DNA of 64,000 bases from Phycisphaeraceae bacterium. Lineage in GTDB: Bacteria > Planctomycetota > Phycisphaerae > Phycisphaerales > SM1A02. The notes under the pieces are model-generated. The model searched no databases and had not been told where the DNA came from. It was given only the letters and a program-made list of their open reading frames with translations. Location of the stretch: NCBI GenBank assembly GCA_019636735.1, contig JAHBWY010000002.1, forward strand, positions 372,001-436,000, given 5' to 3'. Shown piece after piece: positions 44,542 through 52,315 of the stretch. Position numbers and translations under genes: made by a program. The first letter of the stretch is position 1. Every line of letters begins with the position of its first letter.

Positions 44542-45345
44542 GTGCAAACGCAGATCCTTCTCACTCTCGCGGCTGGAAGTTTGCGATCGCTCGTGACGCG
44601 GTCGCGTTCGCCGCTTGCGCTCAGCGACCTGCCGGGGTACACCGCCAGGGAACTCGGACTCCGAGGACTGGCTCTGCCGACTGACTTGCTCGCGGGAGTT
44701 CGCCTCTCCCAGCTTGATGCACTTCGGGATGCCGGCGACAAGGACCAATGTCCCTGCCTCCTGCTCGTTGAGTCTCAACCACTCGACTTCCGGGCACCGG
44801 CGGATCGGGCGGCCTCGATCGAGCGCATGCGGAAGTTGGCTGCGGCTGCCGCGCGCCTCGGATGCAGCGCGATCGGCATCAAGCCCGCGGCCGTCACCGA
44901 CGATCACGCCTTCAATCAGACCGCGCAGGGCATCAAGGAGGCGCTCTCCGCGCTTGATCGCATGGAGGTGAATGTCCTTCTTCAACCGGCACCCGGGCTG
45001 ATCGATCCGCCGGCGGGCCTGACGGAACTCATCAAGAAGGTCGGTGGCTTCCGCATCGGAAGCCTGCCGAGTTTCGAGCACGCTCACGCCTCCGGTGAGA
45101 CAGAACAGACGCTGCGTCGCCTGGCGCCCTACGCCACCAGCGCGATCCTCGCCACGGTGCGCGGCTTCGGCAAGGGCGATCGCCATGAGCCGTGGGATCT
45201 CGTGCGTTGCGTCGAAGCGGTGCGGAGCGTCGGCTATGTGAACACGCTCTGCATCGACTTTGTCGGCAAGGGCGATCCGACCAAGGCCATCGAGCAGGCG
45301 CGCGACCAGATGTCGGAGGCCATTCTCGCCGAGGAGCCCGCGTGA
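44542..45345 (+). CDS. xylose isomerase-like TIM-barrel protein
   Basis: 267 residues, GTG start. Looks like the AP-endonuclease-2/xylose-isomerase-like barrel group: an N-terminal strand with ALSDLPGYTARELGLRGLALPTDLLAG, a helical SIERMRKLAAAAARLGCSAIGIKP, and a last block ending NTLCIDFVGKGDPTKAIEQARDQ. Usual metal ligands (Glu/His sets) are hard to place: GFRIGSLPSFEHAHASGE may supply part. The substrate is unknown. Its stop overlaps the cmk GTG as GTGA. Confidence 0.7.
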   Translation: MQTQILLTLAAGSLRSLVTRSRSPLALSDLPGYTARELGLRGLALPTDLLAGVRLSQLDALRDAGDKDQCPCLLLVESQPLDFRAPADRAASIERMRKLAAAAARLGCSAIGIKPAAVTDDHAFNQTAQGIKEALSALDRMEVNVLLQPAPGLIDPPAGLTELIKKVGGFRIGSLPSFEHAHASGETEQTLRRLAPYATSAILATVRGFGKGDRHEPWDLVRCVEAVRSVGYVNTLCIDFVGKGDPTKAIEQARDQMSEAILAEEPA

Positions 45346-46088
45346 CCAACGCCACGGGTCAGCGTGACGCGGAGCATGGCGTCATCGTGACCATCGATGG
45401 TCCGGCGGGGACGGGCAAGAGTTCCGTCGCACGGAGCCTCGCCCGACGACTCGGCCTTGAGTTTCTCGACACGGGGGCGATGTATCGCGCGGCTGCGCTT
45501 GCGGCCATCGAGGGGGGCCTCCAACCCTCCGACGGCGCGGCGCTCGCGGCGTCGCTTCGCTCGCAGGGGCTCGCCTTCGACTGGATGAGCGACCCCCCGG
45601 CGCTCCACCTCGGGCAGCGCAATGTCATGGCCAGAATCCGGGATCAGGATGTGAACGCGGTCGTGAGTGAAGTGGCGGCGCAGCCCGAGGTGCGCAAGGT
45701 CATGGTGGTGTTGCAGCAGCAGATCGCCCGCGCGCACCCGCGGCTCGTGACCGAGGGGCGGGACCAGGGTTCTGCGGTCTTTCCGGAAGCGGCCGTGCGC
45801 TTCTATCTCGACGCCGACCCCGCCGTTCGAGCGCGGCGCCGCTGCGAGCAATTGCAGCGCGAGGGTCGCCGCACCGACCCCGAAGAAGTGCGTCGCTCGA
45901 TGCTCGTTCGCGATCGCATCGATTCGACCCGCGCCGACGCTCCGTTGCGCGTGCCCGAGGGGGCGGTGGTGATCGACACGAGCGCGCTCTCGGAGCGCGA
46001 AGTCGTCGATCGTCTCGAGCAGGAAGTGAGGCGGCGGATTCCCCGTGATCGCCTCGATGCCGCCGCCGCGGGGGGCTGCTGCCGGTGA
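45342..46088 (+). CDS. cmk: cytidylate kinase
   Basis: Phosphorylates CMP and dCMP with ATP. 248 residues: P-loop TIDGPAGTGKSSVA, LEFLDTGAMYRAAAL, and the lid residues RRRCEQLQREGRR. The block before the conserved FPEA reads TEGRDQGSAVFPEA, where most CMP kinases have DGRDIGTVVFP; the Asp-to-Glu and Ile-to-Gln changes are unusual but keep the Arg-Asp pair. Overlaps the TIM-barrel gene and plsC by GTGA pairs on both sides. Confidence 0.92.
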   Translation: MTNATGQRDAEHGVIVTIDGPAGTGKSSVARSLARRLGLEFLDTGAMYRAAALAAIEGGLQPSDGAALAASLRSQGLAFDWMSDPPALHLGQRNVMARIRDQDVNAVVSEVAAQPEVRKVMVVLQQQIARAHPRLVTEGRDQGSAVFPEAAVRFYLDADPAVRARRRCEQLQREGRRTDPEEVRRSMLVRDRIDSTRADAPLRVPEGAVVIDTSALSEREVVDRLEQEVRRRIPRDRLDAAAAGGCCR

Positions 46089-46810
46089 GCACCGTGGTGG
46101 TGGCGCGGCGCCGTCGATTGGATCACACCCGGCGGTGCCCCGGACGCTCGCGTCTTCAGGTGCTCTGGTTCGATGTCTGCGAATCGCTCTGCCGCCTGAC
46201 GCTGAAACTCTGCTACCGCTTCCGAATCACCGGGGAGTCGCTCGTTCCTGCGTCCGGGCCGTGCATCTTCGTCAGTAATCACCAGTCGCTGCTCGACCCC
46301 GTCCTGAACGGCTGCGCGGTGGTCGACCGTCAACTCACCGCCATGGCGCGCGAGAGTCTCTTTCGCTGGAAGCCTTTTGCGTGGCTGATGCGCTCCTATG
46401 GCGCGATCGCGCTCAAGGAAGAGGGCGGCGACACGGCGGCCTTCAAGGCGGCCCTCGCAGAACTTCGCGAGGGGCGGTGCATTCTCATCTACCCCGAGGG
46501 ATCGCGCACCCCGGATGGACGGGTGCACGACTTCATGCCGGGCGTGGCCCTGCTGATTCGCCGCGCGCAAGTTCCAGTCGTGCCCATGGGAATCGAGGGG
46601 GCATTCGATGTCTGGCGGCGAGGAGAGAAGTGGCCGAAGCTCTTCGGACGCATCGAGGTGGAAGTCGGGCAGCCGATTCCTGCCGAGCAGTTGCCGCGCG
46701 AACCGGGAGCGCTTCTCTCGCTCTTGCGGGAGCAGGTGAGCGAACTTGTCAGGCGTCGAGGAGAGGCCATGCGGCGCACGGGCTGGCGGCCCCGGCGCGC
46801 CTTGCCGTAG
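46085..46810 (+). CDS. plsC: 1-acyl-glycerol-3-phosphate acyltransferase
   Basis: Second acylation of glycerol 3-phosphate in phospholipid synthesis. 241 residues; motif I NHQSLLDP (HX4D catalytic pair), motif III YPEGSRTPDGRVHDFMPG and motif IV PVVPMGIEG. There is one membrane-associated N-terminal segment (FDVCESLCRLTLKLCYRF). GTG start overlapping the cmk stop (GTGA). The pairing cmk-plsC is common in bacteria. Confidence 0.94.
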   Translation: MSTVVVARRRRLDHTRRCPGRSRLQVLWFDVCESLCRLTLKLCYRFRITGESLVPASGPCIFVSNHQSLLDPVLNGCAVVDRQLTAMARESLFRWKPFAWLMRSYGAIALKEEGGDTAAFKAALAELREGRCILIYPEGSRTPDGRVHDFMPGVALLIRRAQVPVVPMGIEGAFDVWRRGEKWPKLFGRIEVEVGQPIPAEQLPREPGALLSLLREQVSELVRRRGEAMRRTGWRPRRALP

Positions 46811-46823
46811 GTAGAGTGCAGGG

Positions 46824-48104
46824 GTGCCTCCTTCAGGCCGAACCTCGGCAGCCCCGAAGTCACCTCGCGAAGCCGCGGCGCGGGTCGCCGCCGTTCTCAC
46901 GGCCGAGGGTTTTGTCGCGTTTTTCGCCGGGGGCTGTGTGCGAGATCGCCTTCTCGGGCTCGAGCCAGCGGATTACGACATCGCCACCGATGCGAGGCCC
47001 GAGGAGATCGCCCGTCACTTCCCCGGAGCCCGCGGAGTTGGCGCGAGTTTCGGAGTGATGCTCGTGCGCAGCATGGGGCACACCATCGAGGTGGCCACCT
47101 TTCGGCGGGATGGCGACTATCTCGACGGCCGTCGGCCCGCGCGCGTCGAGTTCGGGACCGCGGAGCAGGATGCGAGGCGGCGCGACTTCACCATCAACGG
47201 CCTCTTCGAGGTGCCCTCCGATGGGCGTGTGATCGACTTCGTCGGGGGCGTCGAGGATCTGCGCGCTCGTCGCCTTCGCGCGATCGGTCGCGCCGAAGAT
47301 CGACTCGGAGAAGATCGACTGCGCATGCTCCGCGCTGCGCGCTTCGCCGCACGATTCGACCTCGAGGTCGACTCCGAGGTCGAGACGGCCATCAGGCTCC
47401 ACGCCAATGACCTGCTTGGCGTGAGTCGGGAGCGAGTTGGCACCGAAGTTCGACGCATCCTGCTGCATCCGTCACGAGGTCGCGGCGTGGCGCTGATCGA
47501 GGCGCTCGGGCTCGGGCCTTCGGTGCTCCGAGAATCGCCTCTTCCGCTGACGGACCAGAGGATCGCCAGACTCCCCCCGATGTGCGATCTTGCCGCGGGG
47601 CTCGCGGCGTGGATGCTCGATCGCTCGGGCGCATCAACCGGTTGTGGTCCCGATCGACAGGCGCAGTGGGGTGCGGCACTGGTCCTCTCCAATGCCGAAG
47701 CCGAGGCGCTCTCGGTGACCCTGGAGCTCGCCTCGTTCATTCGATCCGGATGGGAAGACGCGGACCTCGCCCCCCGCAAGCGGGCGGCGGCCCGAAGCGC
47801 ATTCCATTCGGCCCTCGATCTCATTGGGGCTGAAGACCCCGTCCGGGCGGAGTTGGTGGCGACCGAGGTCGAGCGCCTTGCGGCGGAGGGGCTTGCCCCC
47901 GCGCCCTTGGTCACGGGTGATGACCTCATCGCGCTTGGATGGGCACCGGGACCGGCATTCAAGAGAGTCCTCAGCGATCTCTATGACCGTCAGCTTCGAG
48001 GCGAGTTCTCCTCCCGGAGCGCGGCGATCGCGGCCGCGCGTGAGGTTCATTCGGCCGATCGTTCCGCGGACCCATCGCCCGAGGATGGGACAGGCACCAC
48101 ATGA
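46824..48104 (+). CDS. tRNA CCA nucleotidyltransferase / poly(A) polymerase family (class II)
   Basis: Adds CCA or poly(A) to RNA 3' ends. 426 residues: GGCVRDRLLGLEPADYDIATDARPEEI has the G(G/S)xxR and DxD signature; RRDFTINGLF and LGEDRLRMLRAARFAARFDL follow. The C-terminal 200 residues are helical. Whether this is CCA-adding enzyme or PcnB-type polymerase is not decidable by eye; the RRDFTINGLF block is common to both. GTG start 13 bases after plsC; TAGAGT at 46815 might be a -10. Confidence 0.88.
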   Translation: MPPSGRTSAAPKSPREAAARVAAVLTAEGFVAFFAGGCVRDRLLGLEPADYDIATDARPEEIARHFPGARGVGASFGVMLVRSMGHTIEVATFRRDGDYLDGRRPARVEFGTAEQDARRRDFTINGLFEVPSDGRVIDFVGGVEDLRARRLRAIGRAEDRLGEDRLRMLRAARFAARFDLEVDSEVETAIRLHANDLLGVSRERVGTEVRRILLHPSRGRGVALIEALGLGPSVLRESPLPLTDQRIARLPPMCDLAAGLAAWMLDRSGASTGCGPDRQAQWGAALVLSNAEAEALSVTLELASFIRSGWEDADLAPRKRAAARSAFHSALDLIGAEDPVRAELVATEVERLAAEGLAPAPLVTGDDLIALGWAPGPAFKRVLSDLYDRQLRGEFSSRSAAIAAAREVHSADRSADPSPEDGTGTT

Positions 48105-48207
48105 TCGGCGGAAAATTGCCACGCTCGACCCCTCCAAGAGCGAGGAGTCAAGCAGCCAACCGGAATCCGGGGGGTATACTCGTACAATCACCCCGCTGGA
48201 GGACTAC

Positions 48208-49437
48208 ATGTCGAATCACTCTTGGCTCCCCGCTCGTCTGGTTGGTGCGCTTGCACTCACCGGTCTGCTCACCACCTCGTTCGGCTTCCAGTCGGGTGGC
48301 GTGGTCCAGCGACGCGGTCCTTCGCCCTACCAGATGGATCAGAAGGATCCGGCCCATCACCCGAAGGTCTATCGCATTCCTCTGCGAGGGCAGATGGGCA
48401 CGGACATCAACTCTGCCGCGTACCGGAATGTCATCGCCGATGTGAAGACGAAGCAGCCCGACCTGATCGTGTTCGTGCTCAATGCTGCGGATATCGATTC
48501 GAATGAGCACCTCCCGAACATCGATCCGGAGGAGTTCGCGAAGTTCGATGCCGATGACATGCGCAACCTGATCAATGCGTTCAAGACTGAGATCGGCGAT
48601 ATCCCCGCCGTCGTGTGGGTGCAGGATTCCGTCGGGTTCGCATCGCTGCTTGCGTTCGCCTGGCCGGATCTCTATATGGCGCCCAACGCGCGTCTGTATG
48701 GACTCAACAATGTCTTCAACATGTCCACATGGACGCCCGACTTCGAGTGGCACCGCAAGCTCTATGCCGCATGGGAGTCGATCGCCGTGGGGTTCTTCGA
48801 GGCGGGTGGCTATCCCAAGGCGCTCGCTCGAGGCATGATCGAAGCGAAGCACAAGCTGAGCGTGTCATGGCGCGGGCGTGAACTCATCTGGCAGGAAGAC
48901 GACCAGGGCACCTATGTGGTCGATGACTCCACGCGGTCCGTCGCTGGGTTCAACGCGAAGATCGCCGAGGACCTGATGCTCAGCAAGGGCACGGTGGAGG
49001 ACCTCGATGATCTTCTCTTCGCGCTGGGCTATCGCGAGTGGGATCGCTCGCTGGTCGATGGCAACCAGGATGGAGCGAGGCTGACGGACGACTACATCAA
49101 GCGATGGCGAGCCGCGTACGAGCGCTCGCTCACCTCGTGGGACACCTATGTCCGAGAGATGGGATGGGCCAGCGGTGATGACGCGTTGGTTCACCTCGGC
49201 AAGGCTCGGCGGGCGCTCGAGGAGATCAAGGAGGCCATGGAGCGCTTCCCTGCCGTCGAACTCCGCTGGATGGCTCGCCGGCAACCGCCCCGGGCTCGCT
49301 TGAAGGACATCGAGGATCTCCTCGAAGAGGTGCGGGGCCAGATCCGCCAGATCGAGGAACGACGCCGCGGAAATCGGGGAACCGGTGGCGGCGGTGGTGG
49401 TCTTGGTGGGGGTCGCGGTCGCGGCCTTGGTCGATGA
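48208..49437 (+). CDS. secreted ClpP/crotonase-fold protein lacking the catalytic Ser
   Basis: 409 residues with a signal peptide (LVGALALTGLLTTSFGFQ). The middle shares its layout with the next gene: a strand DLIVFVLNAADID, then PAVVWVQDSVGFASLLAFAWPDLYMAPNARLYGL. This matches the NfeD/SppA-type ClpP fold block in the neighbour, but the Ser position holds Gly143, so it is likely a pseudo-enzyme. Residues about 330-375 are helical with Arg/Glu, and the tail from 376 is rich in Gly and Arg. RBS CTGGAGGA close to ATG 48208; TATACT at 48174-48179 upstream. Confidence 0.8.
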   Translation: MSNHSWLPARLVGALALTGLLTTSFGFQSGGVVQRRGPSPYQMDQKDPAHHPKVYRIPLRGQMGTDINSAAYRNVIADVKTKQPDLIVFVLNAADIDSNEHLPNIDPEEFAKFDADDMRNLINAFKTEIGDIPAVVWVQDSVGFASLLAFAWPDLYMAPNARLYGLNNVFNMSTWTPDFEWHRKLYAAWESIAVGFFEAGGYPKALARGMIEAKHKLSVSWRGRELIWQEDDQGTYVVDDSTRSVAGFNAKIAEDLMLSKGTVEDLDDLLFALGYREWDRSLVDGNQDGARLTDDYIKRWRAAYERSLTSWDTYVREMGWASGDDALVHLGKARRALEEIKEAMERFPAVELRWMARRQPPRARLKDIEDLLEEVRGQIRQIEERRRGNRGTGGGGGGLGGGRGRGLGR

Positions 49438-49487
49438 CCTGCACGCCGCAACGGAACGCATCAACCTGACGCTGATTTGGAGCGAAC

Positions 49488-50915
49488 ATGACCTCACGAA
49501 GCAGAGTGATTCGAAGCCTTGTCCTTGCTGCCTCGCTGGCCCTCATTCCAGCCGTCGGGGGGGCGTGGGCTCTCCAGCAGCGTGAAGCAGCGGAGATTCG
49601 TTTCACCGGCGGAGTCTGGCGAGGCGCGATTGGCGACCGAATCGAGGTCACCTTCCGTGATCGCGGACGGGACGAGACCGTGACGGGCGTCCTGAGCAAG
49701 CTCGAGCGGTTCGCGATGACCCTTGAGGTCGATGCCGATGGACGCACCGGGCGTCGCGTCATCATCCTCGGCGATGTGCGCTCCGTGAAGCTTGTTGAAG
49801 AAGGAAGTGGAACAGCGACGCCGGCGGGTTCCGGTGGCGGCTCCCAGGACGATGCTCCAGAAGCCCCAGCGACGCCGACGACTCCGGGGACGCCTGCGCC
49901 CCGAGCGTCGTCACGCCTCTCGGCGATGGAAGTTGCGGACAACGCGGGGCCGATCACCGGACCCCGTGCCGATGGGAAGAAGACGGTCTTCGTGCTGCCG
50001 CTGCCCGGCATGGTCGGCACCGGTCTCCGTCACGATGAGATGGAGAAGCTTGAGAAGGAAATGGACAAGCTTGGGCCCGGTCAGATCATGGTCATGCGGA
50101 TCAACTCCGGCGGCGGCCTCGTGCTTGAAGGTGATCGCATTCATGTCAGCCTCCAGCGCATCAAGCGCAAGCATCGTCTGGTGGCGTGGATTGAGGAGGC
50201 GATCTCCGGTGCCGCATTTACAGCGCTCCATGCGGACGAGATCTACTTCATGGATGTCGGCTCGCTCGGCGCCATCACCATGGGTGGCGGCGGCATCTCC
50301 ATCAAGGGGCAGCAGCTTGATGCGTGGCTGAACAAGATTTATGAGGTCTGCGAGATCGGCGGCCGTCCGGGATTCCTCTGCCGCTGCATGGTGCATTCGT
50401 CGTTCGAGGCGAGTTACGATGTGGATGATGAGACCGGTCTCGTGACCTGGCATCAGGACACCACCGGCCAGTTCGTTGTCTCGCGATCGGGAGACAACCT
50501 CTCCTTCAATGCAACCGACGCGGTTCGAAGCGGATTTGCCCAGGGCCGTGCGAACACCGAGGCCGAGCTCTTCGAGGCCATGCAACTCGCTCCGGACACC
50601 TATGTGGTCAGCCATGTCGGCAAGCGCATTGCCGAGGACTGGCGGCGCACCCAGGAAGATTGCAAGCGCGAGTACCAGCAGTTGCTGCGCGACTATCAGA
50701 TTCGCGCCTCGGGCCGCGATCCCGAAGCGACCCTGGGAATCCGCATCAACGCCATCCGCCGGCTGATCGGCTGGTGGGATCGAGCCGAGCCCATCATGAT
50801 GTATGAGCTCAATGCGCCGCCCAAGCGGGTGCTCGAAGAGATGCTCATGCAGCTTCAGAAGGAGCTCTCCGATCTCCAGCGTCAGCGGGCCCAGGAGCGC
50901 CGCAACCGCGGCTGA
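49488..50915 (+). CDS. secreted ClpP/SppA-like serine protease-fold protein
   Basis: 475 residues with signal peptide (LVLAASLALIPAVGGAWA). An N-terminal beta domain (RFTGGVWRGAIGDRIEVTFRD..., about 38-105), a Pro/Thr/Ala linker (108-140), then a ClpP/crotonase-like domain: RINSGGGLVLEGDRIH and WIEEAISGAAFTALHADEIYFMDVGSLGAIT, where Ser240 is the likely nucleophile and the ADEIYF block resembles NfeD-type membrane serine proteases. The C-terminal helices (KREYQQLLRDYQIRASGR...) may oligomerise. The paralogue just upstream lacks the Ser. 50 bases separate the two. Confidence 0.82.
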   Translation: MTSRSRVIRSLVLAASLALIPAVGGAWALQQREAAEIRFTGGVWRGAIGDRIEVTFRDRGRDETVTGVLSKLERFAMTLEVDADGRTGRRVIILGDVRSVKLVEEGSGTATPAGSGGGSQDDAPEAPATPTTPGTPAPRASSRLSAMEVADNAGPITGPRADGKKTVFVLPLPGMVGTGLRHDEMEKLEKEMDKLGPGQIMVMRINSGGGLVLEGDRIHVSLQRIKRKHRLVAWIEEAISGAAFTALHADEIYFMDVGSLGAITMGGGGISIKGQQLDAWLNKIYEVCEIGGRPGFLCRCMVHSSFEASYDVDDETGLVTWHQDTTGQFVVSRSGDNLSFNATDAVRSGFAQGRANTEAELFEAMQLAPDTYVVSHVGKRIAEDWRRTQEDCKREYQQLLRDYQIRASGRDPEATLGIRINAIRRLIGWWDRAEPIMMYELNAPPKRVLEEMLMQLQKELSDLQRQRAQERRNRG

Positions 50916-51047
50916 GTCACGATCGCGGATCGGGTCGATGCGAGGGCCGAAGGCGTCAAGCGATCGTTGGATGGCATGATGCTGCGGTCCCGATGCTCGC
51001 TCGCGCGAATGAGGGCGCGCACTGCGCACCTCCGGCTCATCCTGACT

Positions 51048-52160
51048 TCAACCCACTTCGCGCCGCTGGAACAGGATGGCCCCGAGACCGAGCGCGGCCA
51101 CCGTCATGACCGCGCCATAGGCAAGCACCATGGCACCGTAGGCCTGAGTTTCGCCGTCGAGGTCCCCGAACATCACGATCGTCTTCTTCTGGTTCACGGC
51201 ATCAACCAACCAGAAGAGCTGGAAGTTTGGAATGACCGCCTGAGCTGCCTTGCAGAAGGCCCAGGTGAGGTGATTGGCGTCCCACCATGATCCCGGGTCC
51301 GCGGCGATGATCTTCTCGATCGCCGCGATCCGACGCGCGAAGATCCAGTCGCTGAGCAGGCCGAGGACAAAGACGCCGATGGTCGCGATCAGCGTCAGGA
51401 CAAGGCTCAGCCGCGTGGAAAGCGAGACAGCGATGGCGGTGAGCACCGTCAGGCCAACCCCCGCGAAGAAAATCGCCTTCCACAGTTCGAGGTTCAGGTT
51501 CCGCCAGATGAATGAGGCGAGATCATCGGGCGTGTAACCGGGAATCGTCGATGGCGGGGGATTCACCGGCAGCATCGAGAAGTCGTGATTGAACGGCAGC
51601 GTGGCGAGGAAGGCCGCAAAGAGCAGCGGGGTGCCCGTCAGGACAAAGGTCGCCCCGAAACTCCACCCGTAGAAGAAGTTCGCAAAGAGGGCGAACCCCC
51701 CTGCAAGCAGGCAGGCGCTGATTCCGAAGAGCAGCACCGGTGCCTGGTAGGGCGTGGCGACGGTGGGCATGACGCCATGCCTGATCACCAGCATGAAGAC
51801 GCAGGCGAGAAAGGCATAGGAGGCAAGAATGGCCACCAGCACACCGAGGAACTTGCCGGCCAGCAGGACCGGTCGCTCGACCGGTTTGCTCACCACGGTG
51901 AGCACCGTTCGATTCTCGATCTCCCGAGTCATCACGCCCGTGGCCAGCAATGCGGCGAGCAGCAGGCCACCGATGAAGATGGTGCTCATCCCCACTTCGA
52001 TGAGCATCCGCTGGTCATCCTCCATCGTGAAGGTCGTCAGCGGATTGGCCAGGATGAGAACAATGACCCCGGCAACGGCCACGATGGCCACGACCGGCTG
52101 ACGAATGCTCTCCAGGAGAGTGACCCGCGCGATGGCGAGAAGCTGCTCGATGATTCCCAT
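51048..52160 (-). CDS. ABC-2 type permease of the SPFH locus (divergent)
   Basis: 370 residues, about seven to eight helices. The motif GVMTREIENRTVLTVVSKPVERPVLLAGKFLGV matches the corresponding EIRDRQIWQTLTKPVDRMRYILGKWLGV of the permease at 58495-60591, so both contact an ABC ATPase in the same way. The gene has no ATPase of its own and is transcribed away from the SPFH genes; the shared 155-base region upstream is the likely control point. It may form a heterodimer with the second permease using the ATPase at 57152. Confidence 0.86.
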   Translation of the reverse strand: MGIIEQLLAIARVTLLESIRQPVVAIVAVAGVIVLILANPLTTFTMEDDQRMLIEVGMSTIFIGGLLLAALLATGVMTREIENRTVLTVVSKPVERPVLLAGKFLGVLVAILASYAFLACVFMLVIRHGVMPTVATPYQAPVLLFGISACLLAGGFALFANFFYGWSFGATFVLTGTPLLFAAFLATLPFNHDFSMLPVNPPPSTIPGYTPDDLASFIWRNLNLELWKAIFFAGVGLTVLTAIAVSLSTRLSLVLTLIATIGVFVLGLLSDWIFARRIAAIEKIIAADPGSWWDANHLTWAFCKAAQAVIPNFQLFWLVDAVNQKKTIVMFGDLDGETQAYGAMVLAYGAVMTVAALGLGAILFQRREVG

Positions 52161-52224
52161 GTCCGCGTCCAGGCGCCCGCGGGAGATGTCAAGGCGGGCT
52201 TGTCAGGAAGAGTAGCGAACCTCC

Positions 52225-52255
52225 TTGAACCGGGCCCGCTCGCTCGTCGTAGAAT
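52225..52255 (+). promoter_or_regulatory. putative promoter of SPFH-ABC operon
   Basis: TTGAAC (52225-52230), 19-base spacer, TAGAAT (52250-52255), about 60 bases before the first SPFH gene. Same -35 hexamer and similar long spacer as the candidate before the RRM gene. Confidence 0.45.
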
Positions 52256-52315
52256 CCGCACGACGGCTGGGACCATCTCTCGCTACCATCCCGGTCTCAT
52301 TTCAGGGTTCGCGCC

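Noticed and set aside
48130-48207. -35 element before the ClpP-like gene
   Set aside because: Only TATACT at 48174 and TACAAT at 48183 look like -10 elements; no -35 sits at an allowed distance.
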